Origin: Gammaproteobacteria bacterium
Lineage (GTDB): Bacteria; Pseudomonadota; Gammaproteobacteria; UBA9214
Assembly (NCBI GenBank): GCA_030599705.1
Contig: JAUVNM010000050.1
Location: 1-8,898 of the forward strand
DNA: 8,898 bases
Direction of reading: 5' to 3'
The notes under the pieces are model-generated. The model saw only the letters and a list, made by a program, of their open reading frames with translations. It was not told where the DNA came from and did not search any database. Shown here piece after piece: positions 1-6,931 of the stretch. Made by a program: the position numbers and the translations under genes. The first letter of the stretch is position 1; every line of letters begins with the position of its first letter.

Positions 1-310
1 AAAAAAACAGTTTACCGGTTACCGGTGTTGCCATGCAGGGCGATACCACACCAGGACCCTGTCTCTCTCCCGGCTGGCTGACTCCTCCTGTCATCCGGGT
101 CTCTCCAGCCCGGCTTCGGCCGGGCTTCTTATTGTGGGACACCGCAGGGACGCTGAACCCGCAAGTATCACATGGATAGAGCACTAATACCCTGGTACAA
201 CAGACCGAGGGACAATAGACGCTGTATGTGGATTGCTCGAGAATCAAGGAAAGCCTGGAGCATGATTCATGTTCCGGCTAACTGGAGGAACTGCACGGGC
301 GAGGGTCAAT
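1..310. other. Stretch without a resolved gene at window start
   Basis: Apart from the terminator at 107-133, no convincing gene is visible here. The first ~80 bases may include the 3' end of an upstream gene: one frame is open from base 1 to a TGA at 79-81, but the peptide is too short to recognise. A short tandem TTACCGG repeat lies near 12-25. A small open frame beginning at 172 runs into the next gene out of frame, is rich in Arg and Trp, and has no good ribosome binding site, so I treat it as spurious. No clear sigma-70 promoter for the gene at 311 was found. Confidence 0.5.
107..133 (+). terminator. Rho-independent terminator of an upstream plus-strand gene
   Basis: A perfect 8-bp stem, AGCCCGGC at 107-114 pairing with GCCGGGCT at 119-126, is closed by a TTCG tetraloop. 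A T-rich tail (TCTTATT) follows. This is a typical intrinsic terminator for a transcript entering from the left edge, so it marks the end of a gene whose body lies outside the window. Confidence 0.8.
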
Positions 311-784
311 ATGAAAATCTGCTCAACAGTAAATTACCTGGCGACCGCTGTTTTCAGCGTCGTTTCAGGTTTGATGATCATGGCAGGTGCGCTGCTGTAC
401 ATGACGGTCGCAGCAATCGACGTCGGTACGGACACTGTCTGGATGACGGATAACGCGATCCTACCGTATGAATTCGATCCCGATGTGCTGCCCGCACCCG
501 GGACAGTGAAGGGGAACAAGTCGAGTGCCAGGGATTGCAAGGATATGACCTATCATGCCCCGGACAGCAGTACTCGTTATGTAAGGGGGCATGGCGGCAT
601 CTATGGTGACGCCATTGGCCGGTACCGGCCGGACTACGGTTACCTGCAGTTTACAGCTAACCGTGTGCCTGACCCGCACCGCATTATGAAACTCGGGGAT
701 GCCCTCGGCAATTGTGACGAGATCTACAGACGCTCGGGCAAGACATTTTTTGCCAGCTCGCGGATAGCGTTCATGCCCACCTGA
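311..784 (+). CDS. Hypothetical small membrane-anchored or exported protein
   Basis: This encodes 157 residues of unknown function. I chose the ATG at 311 because GAGG at 301-304 sits six bases upstream and because it places a hydrophobic segment (about residues 11-36) right after a short N-terminus, as in a signal peptide or signal anchor. An in-frame ATG at 269, with GGAG at 257-260, would add 14 residues and remains possible. The rest (about 40-157) is soluble, rich in Tyr, Gly and Asp, and has two cysteines (C76 and C135) that could pair once exported. No domain is recognised. It has no partner gene: the terminator at 107-133 precedes it and palindromes follow it. A short hairpin begins in its stop codon. 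The exported location is inferred from the hydrophobic segment alone. Confidence 0.6.
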   Translation: MKICSTVNYLATAVFSVVSGLMIMAGALLYMTVAAIDVGTDTVWMTDNAILPYEFDPDVLPAPGTVKGNKSSARDCKDMTYHAPDSSTRYVRGHGGIYGDAIGRYRPDYGYLQFTANRVPDPHRIMKLGDALGNCDEIYRRSGKTFFASSRIAFMPT

Positions 785-799
785 AGAGTAAGGCTCTTC
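783..799 (+). terminator. Weak hairpin overlapping the stop codon of the 311-784 gene
   Basis: GAAGAG at 783-788 pairs perfectly with CTCTTC at 794-799 around a five-base loop, starting inside the TGA stop codon. No T-run follows, so termination would be weak at best. It may act with the larger palindrome at 816-871, or it may be chance. Confidence 0.25.
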
Positions 800-815
800 C
801 CCTGGTTAGCAGAAC

Positions 816-871
816 TGTAGGGCCGAATTCATTCGGCCAATCATGACTGGTCGAATGAATTCGGCCCTACA
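816..871. repeat. Nested palindromic intergenic repeat (REP- or MITE-like)
   Basis: Two perfect 20-nt inverted arms, TGTAGGGCCGAATTCATTCG at 816-835 and its reverse complement at 852-871, flank a 16-base centre in which three more pairs can form (837-839 with 848-850). Each arm region is itself a palindrome: GGCCGAAT/ATTCGGCC at 821-838 is perfect, and the right-hand copy at 849-866 has one mismatch. The element can therefore fold as one long hairpin or as two small ones. It lies between two genes and has no coding capacity. It resembles the short palindromes scattered through many proteobacterial genomes; membership of a dispersed family cannot be shown from one copy. Confidence 0.75.
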
Positions 872-881
872 AGAATGGAAA

Positions 882-910
882 TTGTATTTATTCTATATAT
901 ACCGTAAGTT
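882..910 (+). promoter_or_regulatory. Possible promoter of the 953-2439 operon
   Basis: The only AT-rich tract before the operon lies just after the palindrome. TTGTAT at 882-887 could be a -35 box, with a poor -10 (TAAGTT) 17 bases downstream; a TATATAT run at 894-900 lies too close to that -35 to pair with it. The match is weak, so this is mainly a positional suggestion. Confidence 0.2.
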
Positions 911-952
911 GTGTAAAACCAGACCAATCGTCGCACCGGGAAGACTGACGTA

Positions 953-1330
953 ATGAGCAATATTATGGCCGTGCTGCTGAATGGCATTGCACAACTGGAA
1001 TACGACCGCGACAAGCTGCTGCCGGACCACCAGACCGGGTACCTCGACAAGATGGATACCAAGATGGACGAGGGCATCTATCTGGACGAGCGGACCATCC
1101 TGCAGCCGGACCTGAACCAGCGTACCCGGTTTGCGGCCGCCAACCTGGCGCATGCCATCCATAGCAGCGATGAATCCACCGCAGCGGCCATGTGCAGCTA
1201 CCTCGCCATTCGCTTGCCGGAATTGAAACAGGTTCGCATCGAGGACAATGAAGGGGAGTTCACCATCGAGCTGGTGTTCGACGAAGACTACAAGAAACAG
1301 GTCGCCGTTGAGTTTACCCGGCTGCATTGA
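953..1330 (+). CDS. Conserved-looking hypothetical cytoplasmic protein, 125 aa
   Basis: This is a small acidic protein with no signal peptide or membrane segment. Its N-terminal half contains a polar stretch rich in Asp and Lys (YLDKMDTKMDEGIYLDERT, about residues 30-48). The C-terminal half has a helical segment (AAAMCSYLAIRLPEL, about 78-92) and a likely beta-rich end (VRIEDNEGEFTIELVFDEDY). I do not recognise a family and assign no function. The ATG at 953 is the first good start after the repeat; its ribosome site is weak (GGGAAG at 938-943). It is the first gene of a probable operon, and its stop overlaps the likely start region of the next gene. Codon use matches its neighbours. Confidence 0.75.
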   Translation: MSNIMAVLLNGIAQLEYDRDKLLPDHQTGYLDKMDTKMDEGIYLDERTILQPDLNQRTRFAAANLAHAIHSSDESTAAAMCSYLAIRLPELKQVRIEDNEGEFTIELVFDEDYKKQVAVEFTRLH

Positions 1331-1904
1331 GTTACCGGTATGGATACACCGGCTCAGTCGGTGTCTGTGCCTGTGCCTGCTGGTGCCGCTGCAGGCGATA
1401 GCGGCAGTTGAGCAGCGGGCCAACCCTGAAACCGGATTGTTGTCCTGGAAAGCCGGGGAACAGGCATTCGCCATCGAGCTGATCCAGGTGCTGCCGGATT
1501 ATGTTCGGGCCGTGTATGCCGCACGCGGTCTGCCGCAAAAGATCATCGATGATGTCAGCAGTTATTGCGTGTTCGGTACCATCATCCGGAACACGACCGC
1601 TGCACCGCTGTCCTACCGGGTAGCAGACTGGCGTTACACTACACCCGACGGGACCCGGCACCGGCTCAGGACCAAGAGTGAGTGGGTGCAGGAATGGCGT
1701 GATATGGGGGTGGCCTTTCGCTGGTCCCTGCTGGCTGACGAACAGACCTTCGCCGAGGGAGACTGGGTGCAGGGCTTTACCACCGTAAAACTGCCTCCCG
1801 GCAGCCGCTTCGATCTTGACTATTCATGGAGCCAGCATGGCAGGCAACACGTGGCAACCATCAAGGAGGTGCGCTGTGCACCGGCTGAAGCACCTGTGCA
1901 GTAA
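1308..1904 (+). CDS. Exported protein of unknown function upstream of a TlpA-like thioredoxin
   Basis: The reading frame is convincing but the start is not obvious. A clear signal peptide (HRLSRCLCLCLLVPLQAIA, cleaved before AVEQRA) needs a start shortly upstream. The best in-frame codon is TTG at 1308, preceded by AACAGG at 1297-1302, giving 198 residues and overlapping the previous gene by 23 bases. The only in-frame ATG, at 1248, would put about 35 residues before the hydrophobic core, which is unusual for a signal peptide. The mature part (about 165 residues) appears beta-rich, contains a YRVADWRYTTPDG segment, and has exactly two cysteines (C87 and C190 from the TTG) that could form a disulfide. 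No domain is recognised. Its 3' end overlaps the thioredoxin gene by 29 bases, suggesting translational coupling. A role as thioredoxin client or partner is an inference from context. Confidence 0.75.
   Translation: MSLPGCIELPVWIHRLSRCLCLCLLVPLQAIAAVEQRANPETGLLSWKAGEQAFAIELIQVLPDYVRAVYAARGLPQKIIDDVSSYCVFGTIIRNTTAAPLSYRVADWRYTTPDGTRHRLRTKSEWVQEWRDMGVAFRWSLLADEQTFAEGDWVQGFTTVKLPPGSRFDLDYSWSQHGRQHVATIKEVRCAPAEAPVQ
1863..1869 (+). promoter_or_regulatory. Strong ribosome binding site fixing a GTG start
   Basis: AAGGAGG at 1863-1869 stands six bases before GTG at 1876. It is an almost complete Shine-Dalgarno sequence inside the end of the preceding gene. It decides the start of the thioredoxin gene in favour of GTG 1876 over the in-frame ATG codons at 1816 and 1837. 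Confidence 0.85.
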
Positions 1905-2439
1905 TCGTGTTCCGGCCCTGCGGGTGGCCGTTTGCCTGGTGCTGCTGGCAGGGCAGGCCACGCTCGCGGCAGCGGAACTCCCCGGGCTGAGCCACCAGTT
2001 CACAGCGCTCGATCCGGTGCATGCAGCGCCCGGGTTTGCGCTGGCAGACATGGACGCTGAACAACACCGGCTCACCGACTATAAAGGCAAGGTGGTGCTG
2101 GTCAACTTCTGGGCCACCTGGTGCCCGCCGTGTCGCCGGGAAATGCCGGCCCTCGAGGCGCTCTACCTGAAGTTCCGTGAGCGCGGACTGGTGGTGCTCG
2201 CGATCAACCAGTGGGAGGATGCCGACCATGTGTTCGCCTACATGGGGCAACTGGACGTGTTTCCGACGTTCCCGGTGCTGTTTGACCCGGAGAGCCGGGT
2301 GTCGGCCGACTACGGCGTAAAAGGGCTACCGACCTCGTTCCTCGTCGATCGCCGGGGCCGCCTGGTGTACCGCGCCATTGGTGGCCGGGAATTCGACCAC
2401 CCGGATATTCAGCGCCTCCTGCAGACCCTGCTGGATTAA
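1876..2439 (+). CDS. Exported TlpA/ResA-family thiol-disulfide oxidoreductase
   Basis: This is a thioredoxin-fold protein expected to reduce or exchange disulfides on the outer face of the cytoplasmic membrane, for example in cytochrome c maturation or on secreted partners. Starting at GTG 1876 it has 187 residues, usual for the family. An N-terminal hydrophobic stretch (about 15-33, LRVAVCLVLLAGQATLAAA) is a signal peptide or anchor. The domain opens with a typical PGFALADMDAEQHRLTDYKG strand-loop segment. The active site is WCPPC (C83 and C86) within FWATWCPPCR. The cis-proline lies in GLPTSFLVD (P152), followed by the DRRGRLVYRAIGG strand. Substrate specificity cannot be read from the sequence, as TlpA, ResA, DsbE/CcmG and stand-alone forms look alike; the absence of other ccm genes argues against CcmG. 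It is the last gene of the overlapping cluster, and no terminator is evident after it. Confidence 0.93.
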   Translation: MHRLKHLCSNRVPALRVAVCLVLLAGQATLAAAELPGLSHQFTALDPVHAAPGFALADMDAEQHRLTDYKGKVVLVNFWATWCPPCRREMPALEALYLKFRERGLVVLAINQWEDADHVFAYMGQLDVFPTFPVLFDPESRVSADYGVKGLPTSFLVDRRGRLVYRAIGGREFDHPDIQRLLQTLLD

Positions 2440-2591
2440 TTCAGCTAACCATATAATATATAAGTACATATTCTGCATTTCAGGGATGCATGGGGTGGCT
2501 AACCTGTTAAAAACAGGAAAATAATGTTAATATTAGAAATCATTGTGCGTCATAAAAGAAGCACAACAACACGCACCGGAACGGGGGCTTC
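2440..2591 (+). promoter_or_regulatory. AT-rich intergenic region with a possible promoter
   Basis: This 152-base gap is far richer in A and T than its surroundings. It contains a perfect -10 hexamer, TATAAT at 2452-2457, but no good -35 at 16-18 bases spacing. A small hairpin follows (CCTGTT at 2503-2508 with AACAGG at 2512-2517), without a T-run. The promoter of the 2592 gene probably lies here, but the exact boxes are uncertain. Confidence 0.3.
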
Positions 2592-3080
2592 ATGAAGACA
2601 GATTTTCGCGGGGTAGTGGCACTGGTTGCCATGTTGTTCAGCGCTGTTATTGTTGAAACTGCCGTTGCCGGTGACGTCCTGCCCGTACAGTCTCCGGCGG
2701 ATACCTATGTCATGGTGGCGTACACCGACCAGGATGGCTTCGTGGTCGAAATCCCGGCAATCGATCCCCAGCTGTTGGCCGAGCAACTCAGGGACCTGCG
2801 GGCCGGGCTGCTGTTACGACGGGCAGAACTCGCCACCGAGATGGAAGACCTGGAGCTGGATGGCACCTATGTCACCCTCAGCGCCCTGCTGGCGGGCGGA
2901 CTGATTTACGCGGGCTACCACCTGCCGGTTGGACTGATTTACGCGGGCTACCGCAAGCGTGAATACATAACGGCCCAACAGGACCTCGCCGAGGTCAATG
3001 CCGAGCTCGATGATCTGGCCCAGGACCTGTCGAACTTCGGGTCCGCGTTCGGCAATGTTGCGCTACGCACTGTCGAGTAA
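2592..3080 (+). CDS. Exported helical protein with hydrophobic hairpin, function unknown
   Basis: This encodes 162 residues. The N-terminus is a clear signal peptide (KTDFRGVVALVAMLFSAVIV..., cleavage expected after AVA26). The start ATG at 2592 has a G-rich ribosome site (GGGGG at 2583-2587). After a short extended segment, residues about 58-92 form a charged helix with coiled-coil character (LLAEQLRDLRAGLLLRRAEL). A glycine/tyrosine-rich hydrophobic stretch (about 93-120) follows, then a second charged helix (about 122-150, AEVNAELDDLAQDLSN). The pattern fits a helix-membrane-helix or helical-hairpin protein. The central stretch holds an 11-residue direct repeat, GLIYAGYHLPV then GLIYAGYRKRE, produced by a 33-bp in-frame duplication. 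No known family is recognised. The gene stands alone and ends in a strong terminator. Confidence 0.75.
   Translation: MKTDFRGVVALVAMLFSAVIVETAVAGDVLPVQSPADTYVMVAYTDQDGFVVEIPAIDPQLLAEQLRDLRAGLLLRRAELATEMEDLELDGTYVTLSALLAGGLIYAGYHLPVGLIYAGYRKREYITAQQDLAEVNAELDDLAQDLSNFGSAFGNVALRTVE
2898..2952 (+). repeat. 33-bp period in-frame direct repeat inside the 2592-3080 gene
   Basis: Twenty-two bases are identical at 2898-2919 and 2931-2952, beginning GGACTGATTTACGCGG. The period of 33 bases equals 11 codons, so the frame is kept and the peptide GLIYAGY is doubled. Identity at every codon position, including synonymous sites, indicates a recent duplication and not an old protein repeat. Confidence 0.9.
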
Positions 3081-3108
3081 CAGCGTCAGGACCGGCAAAC
3101 AGCATCCG

Positions 3109-3135
3109 ACCCCGCCGCGTGGCGGGGTTTTTTTT
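3109..3135 (+). terminator. Strong rho-independent terminator after the 2592-3080 gene
   Basis: CCCCGCC at 3110-3116 pairs perfectly with GGCGGGG at 3121-3127 around a GCGT loop, and eight T residues (3128-3135) follow directly. A3109 can pair with the first T to extend the stem. It lies 29 bases past the stop codon and isolates that gene from the carboxykinase gene downstream. Confidence 0.93.
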
Positions 3136-3362
3136 GGCTGCCACCTGGCGCCTCAGGCTGACAGGATCCACTATCAATTTCCCGTATAAAATGATAATAA
3201 TAAATTAAAACAATAAGTTGTAAGTTCTTCAGGAGAAAGCATCAAGATACGCCGGGTTGTTGGCGCAATTGGCAGGCCCCGGAAAAGTGGTAACATCACA
3301 ACATTCCAGCCCACTGGGGATTAGCGCGGTTGGGAACAAAACCATAAAACGACGGAGAGCCC
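3136..3362 (+). promoter_or_regulatory. Leader and promoter region of the carboxykinase gene
   Basis: This 227-base gap separates the terminator from the ATG at 3363. It begins GC-rich and passes into a strongly AT-rich block (3171-3230) containing TATAAA at 3185-3190 and GATAAT at 3193-3198. These are -10 candidates, though no convincing -35 lies at the right distance. If transcription starts there, the 5' leader is about 150 bases. The leader contains an SD-like AGGAGA at 3231-3236 with no ATG, GTG or TTG at a suitable distance, and a possible 5-bp stem (CCGGG at 3252-3256 with CCCGG at 3278-3282). The true ribosome site of the gene is CGGAGAG at 3353-3359. No known riboswitch class is recognised. 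Confidence 0.4.
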
Positions 3363-6300
3363 ATGGATCTATCACAAATCCCTGAACTGCACGCGCCTTC
3401 AAGCTCCCCGGACGAGGAACGCGAAAAACTCCAGCTCTACATCAACCTGAAACTGGCTTCATCCGGACAGCCGACCTGTGTCTCGAAGGAGGCGGCAGGG
3501 TTTTTCGATATCTCCCATGACCTGTTGAAGAGCTACCGGGAAAAGAACCGCCTGCTCTCGAACTACCAGTGCCGCGTTGACCAGCGCATCCAGGAATTCC
3601 TGAAACGTTACCTCGAGGATCTTGACCTGATCACGGTCCCGACCCTGCCAACCCAGACCTTTATCCTGGACCGCGAAGGCGTGGCGCGGGAGCTGTCCAT
3701 CCCCATGGGAGAGAATGAATTTCACTCTGACATCGTTTCGAGCTACCGGGTAAAGCAGGGGGTCCTGCACAACCCGGCCAGTGACCGCCGTACCACCAAG
3801 GGGTCGTTCCATATTGCCGAGGGCGGGCTGCCGATTCCCGGCGACAAGAAGGGCGTACCCCAGCGGGCCTTCGCGAACATGCTGAAACTCGCGTTCAGCC
3901 CGCCACAGGATCTGCTGAGGATCCCGTTTACTGCCGACCTGCCGAAGCCGGCGCGCATGTTCGTCTCGCTGTTGCTGCGCCCGGTGGTGTGTCCGGCCAT
4001 TCCGGGCAAGGAACCGGAAAAGACCATGGAAATCCGCTTCTTCGCCCCGGGCAACCTGGTGAGCAACCTGGATTTCGTGGAGAGCATCTTCGGCAACGGC
4101 GGCAATCCCCACCTGGCAGAGTTCGATGCCGCGCTCGATTCCGCGCACTGGACCGGTCATACCGGCTGCGTGATTCTGGCGCCGCACCTGGTGGGCCTGA
4201 CGAAAAAGGAAATCGGCCTGCCGCACTGGGACCATGCCACCGACCGGCAGAAGCGTGACGGCATGGCATGGTCAGAGCCGGACGAGCTGTACAACGATGG
4301 CCAGGCCTTCAAGCTGACCGCGCGCGATGAATCGGGTGTCATAGTGACCATGCTGGCCGACAACTATTTCGGTTACTGCAAAAAGGAAGTCAAGACCCAG
4401 ATCAGTTATGCCGCCAATTTGTACGGTATGGCCGAGGAAGAACATGCCGGCGGTGCCCTGGCGTTCCGCCGTCGTAACCATGGTGACGAGTACGGTGCTG
4501 ACAGTCGCACTTACAAGCCGGGCTATTCATTCGACGACATGGTGGAGCGTTACCGCGACATAATGGATCTGCAACCGGAAGGCTATGCCATCGACAAGAA
4601 ATACCCCGATGTAATTTATGTGCCGCAGAAGATACGTATGGATCTCAATGCGCAGACCATTACCTGGTACAAGGGTGACAAACAACAGACTATCGGGCTG
4701 CACCCGGGCAAGATCTACATGCAGCCGAACGGCTACAAGCTGGAGATGAAGAAGCACCCGGGCGCACCGTCATGGCGGATCCTCGGCATGGATGCAGAGG
4801 GTATTTTCTGTCACAAGCCGTGTACGGTGTCTGGTGGCGGCAAGTCCGAGATCTCGAAATCCCTGGATGATGCCGTGATCTACCGGCCACTGTTCGTCGA
4901 TGATCTGGATGCCGATCTCGACCGCGTACAGGAGATTTTCGACAAGGATTACACGCAGCGTTTCAAGCCGGGCTACGAAGACAGGGATCGTGATTGCACA
5001 CGCAAGCCGCTGAGCCCGGAGCGCAGCCTGGGTTCGGTCATCAAGCTGCTGATTCCATCATCCAACTACACGGACGAATTCAATGCCTGGCTGGAATCCA
5101 TAGCGCCGCGCATCCTGGCGCTTGCTTTTCTCATCAAGCGTTTCTATCGCCTCGAGTGGGGTGACCGCTGGCGCGACCACCTGTCCGTCGATGTCGTTGA
5201 CGGTGCTCCTGCTCACGAACTCAAGTTGTTTGACCGTACCATCATCGCCTCGTATCTGCGTGTCGGCCTCGACCAGGCCGGCAAGTGGCGCACCTTCAAG
5301 GTCCGCCAGGATTTCATTGCCGCGGAGAAGGTACAGATGGAGGATGACATCAGTGCCTCCGTGGTCGTTCCCTCGAGCTGCATCAGCGGTTGTGGCCCGG
5401 AGCTGAGCGAGAAACGCAGCATCAAACTGATCACGAACTGCGAGTACAAGCTGTTCCAGCGCCCGGACGAGGCGATCCATCCGGGCTTCGACAAGCAGAC
5501 CGAGCTGGATATGTCGCAACCGGGTAATTTTATTGCCAACTTCGAACCCATTGACAAGGAACAGCTGGCGTCACTGGTCGAGGATGTACATACCTTTTAC
5601 CGCTATACCGAACCCATGCAGGCCATGCTGAAACAGGCCTACGACGAGGGTGGTGACGGATTTGTCGTGTCATCCGCACACCCGCGCATCGTGGACGGCA
5701 AACCCTCGAAGAACCCGCGCTACCTGCAGACCCGGCCGGACCTGGTGAACCCGGTGCGCAAGCACATCGCCGAGATGAGCGTGCGTTTTCATCGCAAGCT
5801 CGGTCTGAACGATCCGGTATGCCACCCGGTGGACGCGGTGCTGACGGGACGTCGCAACAATCCGCCGGATGGCGGTGTTCGCTCGCTGGCCGTCTATAAC
5901 CCGATTCATTACCAGGAACTGCCGGAACTGTTCATGGACTTCATCTGCAGCCTGACCGGCAAGTCACCGTCCACCACGGGGGCCGGCAGCGAGGGCGCGC
6001 TTACCAAGGGGCCGTTCAATGCGCTGCGCACCACGGCCGACCTGAATAACGCACTGGTCTCCTGTGTCCTGACCGGTTACGACGGTTTTTCCAGTTCCGC
6101 CGGCCACGTCGGTCCGGACATGCAGGTGGACCACGATATCAGCCTGTTGATCCCGGAAATCTGGGCGCGGCTGTCCGAGAAGGAACGCGATGCGGCATTC
6201 CTGGTCGAACATGGCTACCTGGAGCTGCTGGAGGATTTCGAGCACAACGGCCGCACGGTCTATGCCAGTCGTCTTGGTTACCGGATTACCGAACACTTCG

Positions 6301-6926
6301 TTTCCGGTTTTCTTGGCAAGATCTTTGACAATCCGAGTGCCGTTTTACCCGAGGCCATCCTCAAGCCGGAGACACAGGATCTGGATGTGTTTGTCGATGG
6401 AATCAATAATATAGTCGAGGCGCAGCAACGCGTGGCGCAGCGTTACCTGGATGACGGCAGCATCGAGGATGCCTGCCCGCCATTGCAGGCATTACTGCAT
6501 ATCATGGCAACCGGTGACTACCAGGGAATGGATGTACACCATCCCGATATCCGTGCCATGTTTACCCGCGAGCACCTGTTCGAGTCCGACTGGTACAAGG
6601 AACGCCTGGAACTCAAGCAGAACCATGATATCGCCCTGTGGAACCGCCACGCCGGCAGCCTGCAGCGCTTTATCGATGATACCGAGTATGCAGACGAGGT
6701 TGAACGGCTGGGGATTGTGGACCGCCTTGAAGCTGCCCGGAAGCAGCTGATGTTTATCCAGAGCCCGGAATACCTGCAGACGCTGGTCGGAACGATCGGC
6801 GCTGATCCGCTGAAGCCGGCACGCTGCATGGCGGCACAGTATGTGCCGGGCGGTGACCGGCTATCGTGGCACGAGGCGGCAACACCGGGTATGGCCGGGG
6901 ACCACGTCCCGCGGACCACACACTAG
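3363..6926 (+). CDS. Probable PPi-type (diphosphate) phosphoenolpyruvate carboxykinase
   Basis: This is a very large single-chain cytosolic enzyme (1187 residues, no signal peptide or membrane helices). I read it as the PPi-dependent PEP carboxykinase, which interconverts PEP, CO2 and phosphate with oxaloacetate and pyrophosphate; the known Entamoeba and Propionibacterium enzymes are of similar size. Supporting features are a phosphate-binding-type loop SGGGKSEISKS (residues 490-500), which recalls the P-loop of nucleotide-dependent PEPCKs without matching their ACGKTN or GTGKTT forms, an acidic FVDDLDADLDRV segment shortly after it, and Gly/Ser-rich conserved-looking blocks TGKSPSTTGAGSEGALTKGP (865-884) and ATGDYQGMDVHHPDIR (1049-1064). 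The identification rests on recalled family character, length and these motifs, not on an alignment. The start ATG at 3363 follows GGAGAG. The gene is monocistronic, with its own leader upstream and a palindromic repeat downstream. Transport of the reaction into gluconeogenesis or anaplerosis cannot be judged here. Confidence 0.75.
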   Translation: MDLSQIPELHAPSSSPDEEREKLQLYINLKLASSGQPTCVSKEAAGFFDISHDLLKSYREKNRLLSNYQCRVDQRIQEFLKRYLEDLDLITVPTLPTQTFILDREGVARELSIPMGENEFHSDIVSSYRVKQGVLHNPASDRRTTKGSFHIAEGGLPIPGDKKGVPQRAFANMLKLAFSPPQDLLRIPFTADLPKPARMFVSLLLRPVVCPAIPGKEPEKTMEIRFFAPGNLVSNLDFVESIFGNGGNPHLAEFDAALDSAHWTGHTGCVILAPHLVGLTKKEIGLPHWDHATDRQKRDGMAWSEPDELYNDGQAFKLTARDESGVIVTMLADNYFGYCKKEVKTQISYAANLYGMAEEEHAGGALAFRRRNHGDEYGADSRTYKPGYSFDDMVERYRDIMDLQPEGYAIDKKYPDVIYVPQKIRMDLNAQTITWYKGDKQQTIGLHPGKIYMQPNGYKLEMKKHPGAPSWRILGMDAEGIFCHKPCTVSGGGKSEISKSLDDAVIYRPLFVDDLDADLDRVQEIFDKDYTQRFKPGYEDRDRDCTRKPLSPERSLGSVIKLLIPSSNYTDEFNAWLESIAPRILALAFLIKRFYRLEWGDRWRDHLSVDVVDGAPAHELKLFDRTIIASYLRVGLDQAGKWRTFKVRQDFIAAEKVQMEDDISASVVVPSSCISGCGPELSEKRSIKLITNCEYKLFQRPDEAIHPGFDKQTELDMSQPGNFIANFEPIDKEQLASLVEDVHTFYRYTEPMQAMLKQAYDEGGDGFVVSSAHPRIVDGKPSKNPRYLQTRPDLVNPVRKHIAEMSVRFHRKLGLNDPVCHPVDAVLTGRRNNPPDGGVRSLAVYNPIHYQELPELFMDFICSLTGKSPSTTGAGSEGALTKGPFNALRTTADLNNALVSCVLTGYDGFSSSAGHVGPDMQVDHDISLLIPEIWARLSEKERDAAFLVEHGYLELLEDFEHNGRTVYASRLGYRITEHFVSGFLGKIFDNPSAVLPEAILKPETQDLDVFVDGINNIVEAQQRVAQRYLDDGSIEDACPPLQALLHIMATGDYQGMDVHHPDIRAMFTREHLFESDWYKERLELKQNHDIALWNRHAGSLQRFIDDTEYADEVERLGIVDRLEAARKQLMFIQSPEYLQTLVGTIGADPLKPARCMAAQYVPGGDRLSWHEAATPGMAGDHVPRTTH

Positions 6927-6931
6927 TAATA

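Noticed and set aside
172..453. 93-codon plus-strand open frame
   Set aside because: It overlaps the better-supported 311-784 frame, has no ribosome site, and its composition (Arg, Trp, Cys rich) looks like an out-of-frame reading.
2503..2517. CCTGTT-AAA-AACAGG hairpin as a terminator of the thioredoxin operon
   Set aside because: The stem is only six mostly weak pairs and no T-run follows on either strand, so termination is not supported.
3459..4235. 258-codon minus-strand open frame inside the carboxykinase gene
   Set aside because: It is antisense to a long gene with consistent coding character, has His/Arg/Gln-rich shadow composition, and lacks a recognisable domain.
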